A stretch of 64,000 nucleotides of DNA from Liminaster sp017519885 (GTDB lineage Bacteria; Bacteroidota; Bacteroidia; Bacteroidales; UBA3663). A model generated the notes under the pieces. It had not been told where the DNA came from and did not search any database. It saw nothing but the letters and a program-made list of their open reading frames with translations. Location: positions 124,001 to 188,000 of the forward strand of contig JAFWRO010000015.1 in NCBI GenBank assembly GCA_017519885.1, given 5' to 3'. The position numbers and the translations under genes are program-made. Positions within the stretch are counted from its first letter, which is position 1. The number at the start of each line of letters is the position of its first letter. This document shows, piece by piece, positions 42,222-54,702 of this stretch.

Positions 42222-45200
42222 TTACTTGACAGTAATCCGATAGGCGCGGGTGTGAGCCACGAACTCGGTGGCATAGGCGCACTGGGCGGTGGTGATGCCC
42301 GAGAGATACTGGCCCTTGCGATCGACGTTGAAATCGATGTCGTAGGTCGTAGTGCCCTTGGTGAACATGTCGAAGAAGATGTCGGTTGAGGCATCGTGCA
42401 TGCTGACATAACCTCCACGACCATTCATCCAGCGGTAGCCGGAGTATTGGGTGACGGGTTCGAAGCAGGCAGGACGCTGGGCACGAATCTGCACGAAGTC
42501 CATATCGCGGTCGGCAGTGATGATGACGCGGAGTGTCACCTTGTCGCCTACCTTGAGCGTCTCGGTTTCTGGATTGAAATCCTTGCCGTCCTTCATGAAC
42601 TTGATAGTCACCTTGAGTTCGCCTGTGGTCTGGTTGTTCAGACGGTCCATATCCTCGAGGTACTGTGCATAGAGGGCACCCCAAGAGATGACGGGCATTT
42701 CGGAAGCCGAGGCATTGGCCTTGATGCTGAGGTCGCGGATGGGCGAAGCGGTGATGGCGTCATCAACATTGGTGCGCACATAGCCGAGTTGTTCGGCCAG
42801 GAAGCGTGTAGTGTCGATAGGCGTTGGGAGCATGCTGTTGTCGATGCTGAACGAACGTTGCAAGCCGTGAGGACGAGCGGTGATCTGCTTGCCGTCGTTC
42901 TGGTTACCTGCAAGCAGGAAGTCGAGTGCACCGAGGGTGTTCATCTCGTTGTCCCAAGTCTGCGTCTGCTTCTGACGCAGTAGCCATACCTGCATCTCGT
43001 TGAGGAGCTGCTCCTTGTCGGTACGCGATGACTGACGAATGGCGCGCATAGCAGCCAACTGGGTCGGGATGCGGTAGTCACGCCACGAATAGTAGGCTTG
43101 GTCGGTAGCGTAGTATCGACCCATGCCGGGCTTCGTGATGGTGTATTCGACAGCAGACTCCAGGAAGTCGTCGGCGCTCTGGGTGTGGCCGAAGGTACGC
43201 AGAACGCAGGCAGCCACAGTACGTCCGTGGATGGTGAGGTCGCGCACGTTCTTCTCTATGTAACTCAGATAGGCTTCGCGCATGGTGCTAACCTTCTTGC
43301 TCACTTTGTGGTCGGGAGCAAGCGAACTGGTGTAGAGGTAGCTGAGCGTATTGTTGCTGGCCGTGATGGGAATCTTCTTGCTGATGCAGTACTCGTAGTG
43401 CTCGAGTTCCTTGTTGTCGAGGAAGTCCAAGCCCTTTTCGAGCATCTTGGCCTCGACATCGAGACCCTTGGCACCCTCAGAGTTAATCAGCATGGCGAGG
43501 TCCTCGCAGATGGCGAGCGTCATGTAGTAACTTCCGGGCATTCCTTCGAACCAGCTCCACGAACCGTCACCCTGTTGCAGTTTCTGGAGACGTGTGCGAG
43601 CCTTGTCGATGCGTTCCTGCATGAGACGGTCGTTGAAGAGGTCGAGCATACGGGCACGCTGTTCGGCTTCGCGCAGAGCATCGTTGACCCATGGGGATTC
43701 TTGGAGCACGATGTCGCGCAAGTCGTCATTGCGGTCGAGTTGGCTCTGTTGGTCGGTGCCAGCTTTTTTGGCTGCATTCAAGGCATCCTTAAAGCCTGGG
43801 ATACTTTGGGCAATGCGACGTGCCACGATGTTTGCATAGAGCGAAGCTGCGTAGGCTGTGGCGCAGTCACGATCTGGCACCTTGATGCCGTCGAGGGCTG
43901 AGATGACGGTCCATTCGGGGCGGTCGGTGTATTCGAAGAGCAGGCGCTTGTGGGTAGCAGTCTGGCTGCCCTCGTTGAAGAGGCTGCTGATGTCGATATG
44001 CTTCTCTTGTTCGTCGCTGGTCACGTAGAAGGGGATGGCTTCGGTGACGTACTTCTTCGAAGTGAGCACGGGCAGGTAGTTGCGCTCGCCGTCAGAGAAA
44101 TCTCCGCTTACGGCACTCACTTCGCAGATGAGCATCGGATAGCGGTCGTCGATGTCAATGCTGAAGGTGACCGAAGTGGTCTGTTCCACATCTACTGAGA
44201 AGGGCTGGGTGGCCGAATAGACTTCCTTTTCGGTCTCAGCATCGAGCAGACGCAGGCGTGCTGTGCCTTTCAGAGGCTTGTCTCCTTGGTTGATGATGCG
44301 AGAGGCAATGGCGGCCTTGTCGCCTTCTCGTACAAAGCGTGGCAGGTTGGGCTGCACCATGAAATCCTTGCGGCTCACGGCAGTGGCGAGGATTTTACCG
44401 TAGTTGACGTCCTTGTCGTGGGCCAGGCCGAGGAACTTCCATTCTGTGAGGCTTTCGGGCAAGGTGAAGCTGATGCTGACGTTACCCTTGGCATCGGAAA
44501 GGAGATGGGGATAGAAGAAGGCTGTCTCGGCAAAGTTGCTGCGGAGTTGCAGAGCAGGAGAGGTGCTTCCACCTTCGCCTTGCTCTTTTATCTCTTGTTC
44601 CTCTATGTCAGCAGCATCATTCATGGAAGCCGATTTTCTCATCATGACCATGTTATCAGCAGCGAATTCCATCGGAATTGCCTCTTCCATTGCCATGTTG
44701 TCCTCGACCATGGCCGACGATTCAACCATCGCCATCATAGGTCTGCCCGCAGCAGCGCCCAGGGCACCACGCACGAGGATACGTCTTTGACGCCAGCGCT
44801 GATGAATGTATTCAGTAAGTTGATCGTAACTGCGACTGCGGACTGACTTGCCGGAATATGCACGGGTTGCACGAATGGTGGTTCCGTAGTTGCTGTTCGT
44901 CACGTTATTATTGAACGAGCGAATCAGTCGCTGGAACGACAGTAAGAACGGCAGGGAGTGGCTGGCGAACTGTTCGAGCGACGCGTCGTACATTGTGGCC
45001 AGCAGTTCTGCACCACTGACGGGCTTGCCATCCTTGCCTTGGATGGTGAGGGTCCACGTCTCGTCCTGTCCGGGATAGAGGCGGTCGCGGAACGTGCTCC
45101 ACGAGAGCTTGAGTTGCTTCTCGGGCTTCACGTAGGTCAACGTAGCAGATTCGCTACATATCTGGCCATCGCGTGCGTACCAAATGAAAAGTCGGACACC

Positions 45201-47933
45201 ATCGCCATAACTGCGGTCGTAGGGAATGGTGAGTCGATAGAGATCACGACCCAATTCGATGGTTCCGCGCTCGACGATGCGTTCGTTGGCAAGAATCATG
45301 TAGCCCACATAGACATCCTTTCTGCCGGGACTGAAGAACACTTCGGCAGGCTTTTGCTCTGAGAACTCTTTGTCGGCAACGTGGAAGAAGTCGCCATCGA
45401 AGCGTGTGATGTCCTTTTGTACTTCGTCGCGGCTCATCTTGCCGGGTTTGAGCGGGATGGCAGCCTTCGAGTCGAAAAGCCTGAGTGATTCGGTACGGCG
45501 GTTTCCGACCTTGTTGCCGGCTTCATCGGTAGCATATGCTTCGATGTAGTATTGCCCTGGGGCCAAGGCGGGCAGTTCGATGGGCACACCGGTCTGGAAG
45601 GTGCCGGAATGGATGGACTCAGAACTGTAGCTCTTGGTCAGAATGTTGTAGATGCCTGAGACGTTGACTTCCTCACCGCTGGCATTGCGGGCGTTGACGA
45701 TGATTTGTTCTTTGCTGCTTGCATCGTATGGATTGGGCACACTGATGCTGATGCTGAACGGCTGGCGCGAAACGGCAGTAGTGTAGGTGGCACTGTGTGT
45801 TTCGCCTGCCATGTCGGTGACATCGAAAGTGACGCGATAACGAAGCATCTGGTCGTCATCGTAGTCGTCGAGTTTCTTCGGGTCAAGAAAGACGGGTACG
45901 GCAATGCGTCCCTTCTCGTCGGTCTTACCTTCGCCTTCGGAGAGTTGTTCCCAACCTGAACCACCCCAGAACCAGAAACTGCACTTGGCGGTCTCGATGG
46001 TGTATTTGACCAGTGCATCCTGCACGGGGACATCAGCATAGGTCTTGGCTGTGGCTTCCACTTCGATGGTATCGCCGATGCTGATCTTGCGACCGTGGTT
46101 TTCAGCAGCCTTTGCCTTGACATCGAAAGTGGGGCGCTTGTATTCCTCGACACGGAAACTGGTGCTGCCGCTGTTGTTGTCCGAAATGGAGAATCGGCCC
46201 GGCAGTCGGTCGGTCGGAATCACGAAGTCGCAGTCATAACTGCCGTATTGGTTGGTCACCACTTCGCGCTTGTCGATTTCCTTGCCATTGGCATCCCTGA
46301 ACCTGAGCGTGATTGTGCGATCGGCTACCACTTGCGTGTTATCGCCATGCTGATGATAGACGATAGCCGAGACGTGGACGGTCTGACCGGGACGATAGAT
46401 GGCACGATCGGTGAAGAGCGAGCTGTGCAAATCGCCGTCCTTCTCATGGACTTCACTGGAATAGAGATAGACTTTGCTTGTCTGGTCGTTAGTGCCCTTG
46501 ATGCAGGCCCATGCGTAGTTGTTGCGGTCTCGGCGTGGGATGATGACCTCACCTTTGACGTTGCATGCAAAGAACTGCTGGTCGTTGCCCGAATAGTCTT
46601 CCACAACGACAGTAGCATTGGGCACAGGACGTCCTGTCTCGATGTTGCCGACAAAAGCAAGTGATTCCTTCGAAGGAAGTTCGAAGAGGAAGAGGCGGAG
46701 CGAGGTGATCTCGATGTCATCGATGGCTACGCGTTGAGGAGTACGAGCAATGATGATGTAATGACCGGCGGGCAGTGAGAACTGGTCCTTGCGTTCGCCG
46801 CTAGTAGGTAAGTTTTCGGCTCGACGCGCCACGCTGAGACTGTCATCGCCTAAGGTGTAGTCGCGCTTTTCGATGAGCTTGCCGTCGGTCTTCAACAGGC
46901 GGTTCTTGTCCTTGCCATTGTAAAGGCGTACTTCAACCGTGGCCTGGGTCTGATTCTTGTAGCGCAATTCAATATCGAAGGGACGGTTGGGGAGAATGCC
47001 TGATGGAACATCGAGGGTGCAAGTGGGGTTCATCAACTCTCCTTCGACGTTGGTGAAGAAGGGCGCGATGTGTGAGCCCTTGTATTGTTTTTGCGCCCAG
47101 CGGGCAAAGGTCAACCTTTCGTCATCGTTGTAGATCTGCTTGCAATAGGCTTGTGCCACATCTGCACCTGCTTCGATATCCTTGGTTTCCTCGACGAGCG
47201 CCTTGAGTGCCTCCACAAATGCCTCGGATGGCATACGCAGGTTGTAATCCTCGTGCTGGCGTTGCTTATAGAGGTATTCGAGTTGGGTCAGCGCGTATGC
47301 ATCGCGTGGACCGTTCAGCTTGTAGTAGGTTGCCACTTCGCCCAGAAGTTGTGCCTCTTCGCTTTCCTTCATCTGTGCATTTTCGAGCACAAAGCGGGTG
47401 AGCAGCGACAGCATATCGTGCTGATAGAGACGACTGTCCTCGCCTTCCTGGATAAGAGGCTCGTAGCCCAAAGCCGAAGCCTTGGCTAATGCAGCCTTAT
47501 CCTTCAGCGACAGGGTGAAAAGTTCACGTGCCTTGGTACTGTATTCGCTCTGTGTCTCTTCGTCAAAGTCGGAGATGTGGCTGTCGGCCATAGCCAGATA
47601 TGCCGAACCCATGACGGCGTTATAGACGGCATCTTCGACAAGTCCCTTGTGCGGGAAAGGTGGGAAATTGGCGATGCGGAAACTATCGGGGTCAAGATCG
47701 CATTTGGTTTCGACGATGGTGATCCACGCCTTGGCAAGATGAGGGAAGTTCTTCTCCTTCTGTGCCTTGTCGTAGATCTTCTGTGCCTCATCGATCACCT
47801 TGCGGGGCATATCCTTCTGCTTGAGGTCAGAGACGTTGTTCCAAAGTTCATTGTAACTTTGGCCGTCAGAACTGAAGATGTTCATAATGTTCATGATAAT
47901 AGTCAGAGTGGCAATAAAAAAATTCCGTTTCAT
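42222..47933 (-). CDS. Alpha-2-macroglobulin-family protein, thioester-less, with Met-rich segment
   Basis: 1903 residues, with a signal peptide. The alpha-2-macroglobulin module order is present: N-terminal helical repeats (about 25-270), MG domains, a bait-like region near 1040-1110, the alpha-2-macroglobulin domain (FFYPHLLSDAKGNVSISFTL), a helical thioester-domain equivalent and a receptor-binding-like C-terminus. Where thioester members carry CxEQ, this one has RDCATAYAAS (about 1356), so no thioester can form. The bait-like region holds MVESSAMVEDNMAMEEAIPM followed by more Met, a strikingly Met-rich run. Such proteins trap proteases in the periplasm. Whether it works without a thioester is inferred from other bacterial members. 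Confidence 0.88.
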   Translation of the reverse strand: MKRNFFIATLTIIMNIMNIFSSDGQSYNELWNNVSDLKQKDMPRKVIDEAQKIYDKAQKEKNFPHLAKAWITIVETKCDLDPDSFRIANFPPFPHKGLVEDAVYNAVMGSAYLAMADSHISDFDEETQSEYSTKARELFTLSLKDKAALAKASALGYEPLIQEGEDSRLYQHDMLSLLTRFVLENAQMKESEEAQLLGEVATYYKLNGPRDAYALTQLEYLYKQRQHEDYNLRMPSEAFVEALKALVEETKDIEAGADVAQAYCKQIYNDDERLTFARWAQKQYKGSHIAPFFTNVEGELMNPTCTLDVPSGILPNRPFDIELRYKNQTQATVEVRLYNGKDKNRLLKTDGKLIEKRDYTLGDDSLSVARRAENLPTSGERKDQFSLPAGHYIIIARTPQRVAIDDIEITSLRLFLFELPSKESLAFVGNIETGRPVPNATVVVEDYSGNDQQFFACNVKGEVIIPRRDRNNYAWACIKGTNDQTSKVYLYSSEVHEKDGDLHSSLFTDRAIYRPGQTVHVSAIVYHQHGDNTQVVADRTITLRFRDANGKEIDKREVVTNQYGSYDCDFVIPTDRLPGRFSISDNNSGSTSFRVEEYKRPTFDVKAKAAENHGRKISIGDTIEVEATAKTYADVPVQDALVKYTIETAKCSFWFWGGSGWEQLSEGEGKTDEKGRIAVPVFLDPKKLDDYDDDQMLRYRVTFDVTDMAGETHSATYTTAVSRQPFSISISVPNPYDASSKEQIIVNARNASGEEVNVSGIYNILTKSYSSESIHSGTFQTGVPIELPALAPGQYYIEAYATDEAGNKVGNRRTESLRLFDSKAAIPLKPGKMSRDEVQKDITRFDGDFFHVADKEFSEQKPAEVFFSPGRKDVYVGYMILANERIVERGTIELGRDLYRLTIPYDRSYGDGVRLFIWYARDGQICSESATLTYVKPEKQLKLSWSTFRDRLYPGQDETWTLTIQGKDGKPVSGAELLATMYDASLEQFASHSLPFLLSFQRLIRSFNNNVTNSNYGTTIRATRAYSGKSVRSRSYDQLTEYIHQRWRQRRILVRGALGAAAGRPMMAMVESSAMVEDNMAMEEAIPMEFAADNMVMMRKSASMNDAADIEEQEIKEQGEGGSTSPALQLRSNFAETAFFYPHLLSDAKGNVSISFTLPESLTEWKFLGLAHDKDVNYGKILATAVSRKDFMVQPNLPRFVREGDKAAIASRIINQGDKPLKGTARLRLLDAETEKEVYSATQPFSVDVEQTTSVTFSIDIDDRYPMLICEVSAVSGDFSDGERNYLPVLTSKKYVTEAIPFYVTSDEQEKHIDISSLFNEGSQTATHKRLLFEYTDRPEWTVISALDGIKVPDRDCATAYAASLYANIVARRIAQSIPGFKDALNAAKKAGTDQQSQLDRNDDLRDIVLQESPWVNDALREAEQRARMLDLFNDRLMQERIDKARTRLQKLQQGDGSWSWFEGMPGSYYMTLAICEDLAMLINSEGAKGLDVEAKMLEKGLDFLDNKELEHYEYCISKKIPITASNNTLSYLYTSSLAPDHKVSKKVSTMREAYLSYIEKNVRDLTIHGRTVAACVLRTFGHTQSADDFLESAVEYTITKPGMGRYYATDQAYYSWRDYRIPTQLAAMRAIRQSSRTDKEQLLNEMQVWLLRQKQTQTWDNEMNTLGALDFLLAGNQNDGKQITARPHGLQRSFSIDNSMLPTPIDTTRFLAEQLGYVRTNVDDAITASPIRDLSIKANASASEMPVISWGALYAQYLEDMDRLNNQTTGELKVTIKFMKDGKDFNPETETLKVGDKVTLRVIITADRDMDFVQIRAQRPACFEPVTQYSGYRWMNGRGGYVSMHDASTDIFFDMFTKGTTTYDIDFNVDRKGQYLSGITTAQCAYATEFVAHTRAYRITVK

Positions 47934-47958
47934 GATGCAAGGATTTTATAGGGATTAG

Positions 47959-47987
47959 ATCGGGATGGAAGGTGTCTCCATCCCGAT
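47959..47987 (-). terminator. Hairpin after the pectate lyase gene
   Basis: Perfect arms ATCGGGATGGA (47959-47969) and TCCATCCCGAT (47977-47987) with a 7-base loop, 17 bases downstream of the lyase stop on the minus strand. Confidence 0.7.
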
Positions 47988-48003
47988 AATGTGGCAGACT
48001 GGC

Positions 48004-49230
48004 TTATTTCGACTCCTCTGCGATGTTCAGCGGGTCGGAGAGGGTGGCACCCACATGTTCGCTCACCACCTTCGGGACATCCTCGACGGGAATGGCCTCG
48101 TAGCGATAGGGGAGGGTGACATTGCCAAGATCGTCGGGCTGTTTGAACTTCTCGGTATAGTGATTATCGACAAAGACGAAAGCCTTGGCATCCTTTTGCG
48201 AGAAGATTTTCTTGACGCCTTCGGCAAAATAGCAACCCTCGATGCGGAATTCGGCCTGGAAGCGTGGATTGGCGGCTGCCGAATTGCCGGCGCAGGTATA
48301 ATAGTCGTTGAGCAGATGAATGGTGCCGAAACGTACCATAGGCATACGCTGGTCGCAACCTTCGCCCCACTCACAGAAGGCGTATGTGACGTTCAGGTTG
48401 TCCTCGCCATTCTGTTCGGCACGATCGCTGGAACCTACGAGGTTGGTGTTAGCGTGGATGTAGGTGCGCTCGGAGTAATGGAAGCGACACCATGAGACGG
48501 TGATGAAGTCCGAGAAGCTGTTGATGTCAAAGTTCCCGTCCATACCATCGCAGAAATCCACATGGTCCACCCATACGTGCTTCGAACCGCGACTGAGGGT
48601 GAGCAGATCATTGCCACCTACGTCTATAGCACCCGGCCCTTGCAGGGACAGGTTGCGGATGATGATATTCTGGCAGTTGGAAAGACTGAAGAGACCAGCA
48701 TTGCGGAACTTCTCTTCGGGATCCTGCATCTTGTCGATGAGAGTTTGACGTACAAGGTATTCGCGTGGCTCGCTCACGCTCTTGCCATTCGAAAGGGTAA
48801 GTTTCTCTTTGGCTTTCGATGTGTTCTGTTCGAGCACCTTCTTGTCGTTCATCAGTTGATGTAGCTCGGGCGAAAGATAGAACTCGGTGCAGACGCGTGC
48901 ATTGTTGATGCCTACGATGGTCTTGTTCTGCAGGTCCTTCAGCGACATGGTACTGCTGACAACGAAGTCGCCCTTGCTGCCATCGAAAATGATGATGTCG
49001 TTCTCGTTGATGGCCTTGATGATGGTTTTGCGCATGTCGCTACCCGTGCTGGTGAGCGTGATGGTACTGGGGCTGGCTACGGCCTTGCCGCCTGTAACGC
49101 GGTAATCGTCACCCGAGGTGAGCGTCGTACAATTTGCCCAGCCGAAGGGTCGGTTGAGGTCTGGATGCTGTGCCGAGAGAGAGGTGGCGAGCATCGACAG
49201 TGAGAGGATGAGTGTTAGTGGGTGTTTCAT
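48004..49230 (-). CDS. Pectate lyase, PL1 type
   Basis: 408 residues with a signal peptide (MKHPLTLILSLSMLATSLSA). PL1 beta-helix hallmarks: NIIIRNLSLQGPGAIDVGG (about 190), VWVDHVDFCDGMDGNFDI (the vWIDH calcium-binding region) and RMPMVRFGTIHLLNDYY (the RxPxxR catalytic region). It cleaves alpha-1,4-polygalacturonate by beta-elimination outside the cell or in the periplasm. It matches the pectin theme of the GH95, GH140 and esterase genes. It lies 70 bases upstream of the alpha-2-macroglobulin gene but ends with its own hairpin, so it is likely monocistronic. Confidence 0.93.
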   Translation of the reverse strand: MKHPLTLILSLSMLATSLSAQHPDLNRPFGWANCTTLTSGDDYRVTGGKAVASPSTITLTSTGSDMRKTIIKAINENDIIIFDGSKGDFVVSSTMSLKDLQNKTIVGINNARVCTEFYLSPELHQLMNDKKVLEQNTSKAKEKLTLSNGKSVSEPREYLVRQTLIDKMQDPEEKFRNAGLFSLSNCQNIIIRNLSLQGPGAIDVGGNDLLTLSRGSKHVWVDHVDFCDGMDGNFDINSFSDFITVSWCRFHYSERTYIHANTNLVGSSDRAEQNGEDNLNVTYAFCEWGEGCDQRMPMVRFGTIHLLNDYYTCAGNSAAANPRFQAEFRIEGCYFAEGVKKIFSQKDAKAFVFVDNHYTEKFKQPDDLGNVTLPYRYEAIPVEDVPKVVSEHVGATLSDPLNIAEESK

Positions 49231-49360
49231 AACTATAAGACGTGTTTCGCAAGGTAAGTTTAATATATATATATTTAAAAGGTATTAAAAGGGTATTAAA
49301 AAAGTGTAACAGGATAGGGACGATTGACTCAAAACGTAGTGATTTGAATCGATGAAAAAA

Positions 49361-49456
49361 CACGAATTATCATTTGTTCACGAATTCCAAGGGATGGGGT
49401 TAAGGGATTTGGGGATTGGGAGTTCGATAATTCATGAACAGGAATGATAATTCGTG
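49361..49456. other. Long inverted repeat with G-tract loop (G-quadruplex-like)
   Basis: Arms of about 26 bases (49361-49386 and 49429-49456) pair with one mismatch and a 2-base bulge: CACGAATTATCATTTGTTCA pairs with its complement on the right. The loop holds five G runs of three or four between 49391 and 49420 (GGG-AT-GGGG-TTAA-GGG-ATTT-GGGG-ATT-GGG). It lies between secA and the lyase gene and probably contains the secA terminator. The G-rich strand is the template strand for secA. Confidence 0.8.
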
Positions 49457-49485
49457 TATTCGAAAAGGTCTATGTTAACCTTTTA

Positions 49486-52932
<3,447 letters not shown>

Positions 52933-52974
52933 GTATTCTGTTATTATTGTTGTTTTTGTTTCAGTTGTTTTGTA

Positions 52975-53041
52975 CTAGATTTTCTAGGAGCTCTAGATTT
53001 TCTAGATGCTCTAGATTCTCTAGATATTCTAGATGTTCTAG
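52975..53041. repeat. 9-bp periodic repeat, CTAGATNNT type
   Basis: Seven 9-base units and a final CTAG in perfect register: CTAGATTTT, CTAGGAGCT, CTAGATTTT, CTAGATGCT, CTAGATTCT, CTAGATATT, CTAGATGTT. CTAG is usually a rare tetramer in bacterial DNA, so eight in 67 bases is remarkable. The array separates secA from the phosphatase-like gene. Confidence 0.9.
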
Positions 53042-53048
53042 TGAAAAA

Positions 53049-54695
53049 TTAAAATAGCGGCAGTGCGCGGCAAGCGCTTGGTGCCCTGATCCTGATGATC
53101 TTGGCAACAGTCGGGGCGATGGTTGTAGCCTCGACAGGAGCGTGGATGCGCTCAGCCTTGACCAGTGAGGGGGCAAAAATGATGGCAGGGCCAGGATAAA
53201 CGTCAAAACGTTTCTGTGGCTGGGGACGACTGTTGTCGTCAAGTCTGAGGTTCCATCCAGGTTGAAGGATGATGACCAGATCGCCACCGCCATTCTTGCG
53301 GTAACTGTTGCGGATGCGTTCGATGCGTTGGCTGTAGTCTTCGTGAAGAAGTTGCTGGGCTGTAAAGACCTCATCGACGCCACTGAAAAGTGCCACGAAT
53401 TTTGCAGCCTCACGGGCAACGTCGTCCAGTTGCAGTTGCTTCTGTTCGATGAGCTTGTGATTGAGGTAAATCTGGTTGTCTTCGAAACCTTCAATCCACT
53501 GTCCCTGTCCATAGAGCGAATTGAGCTGGATGTTGAGCAGGGCAGTGCATCGGTTGGCGTTGAATTCGCCCAGCGAAAGGCCCAGTATCTCATCCGTATC
53601 CTTTCGGGTATCACCTGTCCCCATCACGTAGATGAGGGTGTTCTTGAGGCCTACTTGCTTGTCGATGAAGTTGAGCAGTTCCTCCAGTGTCTGGTCGAGG
53701 CGCAGATAGGTCTCCTCTAGTTCGCAGGGATAGACCTCCTTGGCAACGTGCTGATAGGTGCCGGCATAGAACGTAAGCTGCAGCATGTCGGTGCGCTTCT
53801 CGGCAGTGCCTACACGTCCGTTGTTGATGAAGAGTTGCGCCATCTTGGACACCGCCTCGTTGATGACGGGAGAGGTCTTTATCCAGCTGTACATCACCTG
53901 CTTGCTTTCCTGGAACTTATGGGAGAAGTAGGGGTTGCAGGGCTGATAGGGCGAAAGGGCGCATACGCCGTTCTGCGTCAGCAGCTGCGAATCCCACCCC
54001 TTGCTCTCGGGGTCGCAGAAGAGCGGGCGATTGTTGTTCAGGTTGGTGACATACGAGGGGAAATCCGTATAATATGTGGTCGAACACCAGTTGCCTCGCT
54101 TGTCATCCACCCAGAATGCACCATCCGACGAATGTCCGGCAGTGATGAGTGCCTCGTGTGCATTGGGAGCGATGCTGTAGATCTTGCTGTTCTGCATCGA
54201 GGCGAGTTTCAGTTCGTCGGCTATCGTGCTGCTCAGAAGGGCGCGTGGTGACCAGTATCCGTCGGTGGAATTGCCGATATACTTGACATCGAAGAAAATA
54301 GGACGGCGGCGCAGTGTCTCTTTGTCGAAGGAAAACTCCCCACTGATGCCATTCTGAAAAGGATAACTGCCTGTGGCTAGTACGGCAATGGCAGCTGTGG
54401 CATCGGGATGATCAAGTTCGAAGGTCACCTGGTCATAGACTCTGCCTTCTTGCATCAGGCGGCGGAAACCTCCTTGTCCGAAGCGGTTCTGCAGGATGTC
54501 GAGGTAGTCGGTGCGCAGTTGGTCGATGGTGATGCCGATGATGAGTCGCGGCATCGTCTGGTTTTCACTACTGCTCACACTGGCAGCAGGGTAGCGCTGG
54601 TCAGCAGCAACTACATAGGCTGGCAGCGCTTGGAGCGCCGTCAGCAGCAGGGCCAGTTGGGCAAGTGTCTGTATCTCTGTCTTATGGGAATTCAT
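53049..54695 (-). CDS. Alkaline-phosphatase-superfamily protein (PafA-like), active site degenerate
   Basis: 548 residues from the ATG at 54695 (MNSHKTEIQTLAQLALLLTA signal peptide), chosen over one 36 bases upstream that overlaps the DUF4105 gene. The fold signature is clear: GITIDQLRTDYLDILQNRFG, HPDATAAIAVLATGSYPFQN, GHSSDGAFWVDDKRGNW. Later metal ligands are missing: where PafA-like enzymes have an ADHG motif, this one reads MGTGDTRKDTDE, and the upstream D-x3-H region reads FYAGTYQH. The terminal His-Gly is also not seen. It is probably a binding or structural protein rather than a phosphatase. The gene is coupled to the DUF4105 gene. Confidence 0.8.
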   Translation of the reverse strand: MNSHKTEIQTLAQLALLLTALQALPAYVVAADQRYPAASVSSSENQTMPRLIIGITIDQLRTDYLDILQNRFGQGGFRRLMQEGRVYDQVTFELDHPDATAAIAVLATGSYPFQNGISGEFSFDKETLRRRPIFFDVKYIGNSTDGYWSPRALLSSTIADELKLASMQNSKIYSIAPNAHEALITAGHSSDGAFWVDDKRGNWCSTTYYTDFPSYVTNLNNNRPLFCDPESKGWDSQLLTQNGVCALSPYQPCNPYFSHKFQESKQVMYSWIKTSPVINEAVSKMAQLFINNGRVGTAEKRTDMLQLTFYAGTYQHVAKEVYPCELEETYLRLDQTLEELLNFIDKQVGLKNTLIYVMGTGDTRKDTDEILGLSLGEFNANRCTALLNIQLNSLYGQGQWIEGFEDNQIYLNHKLIEQKQLQLDDVAREAAKFVALFSGVDEVFTAQQLLHEDYSQRIERIRNSYRKNGGGDLVIILQPGWNLRLDDNSRPQPQKRFDVYPGPAIIFAPSLVKAERIHAPVEATTIAPTVAKIIRIRAPSACRALPLF

Positions 54696-54702
54696 GCGAA
54701 GT

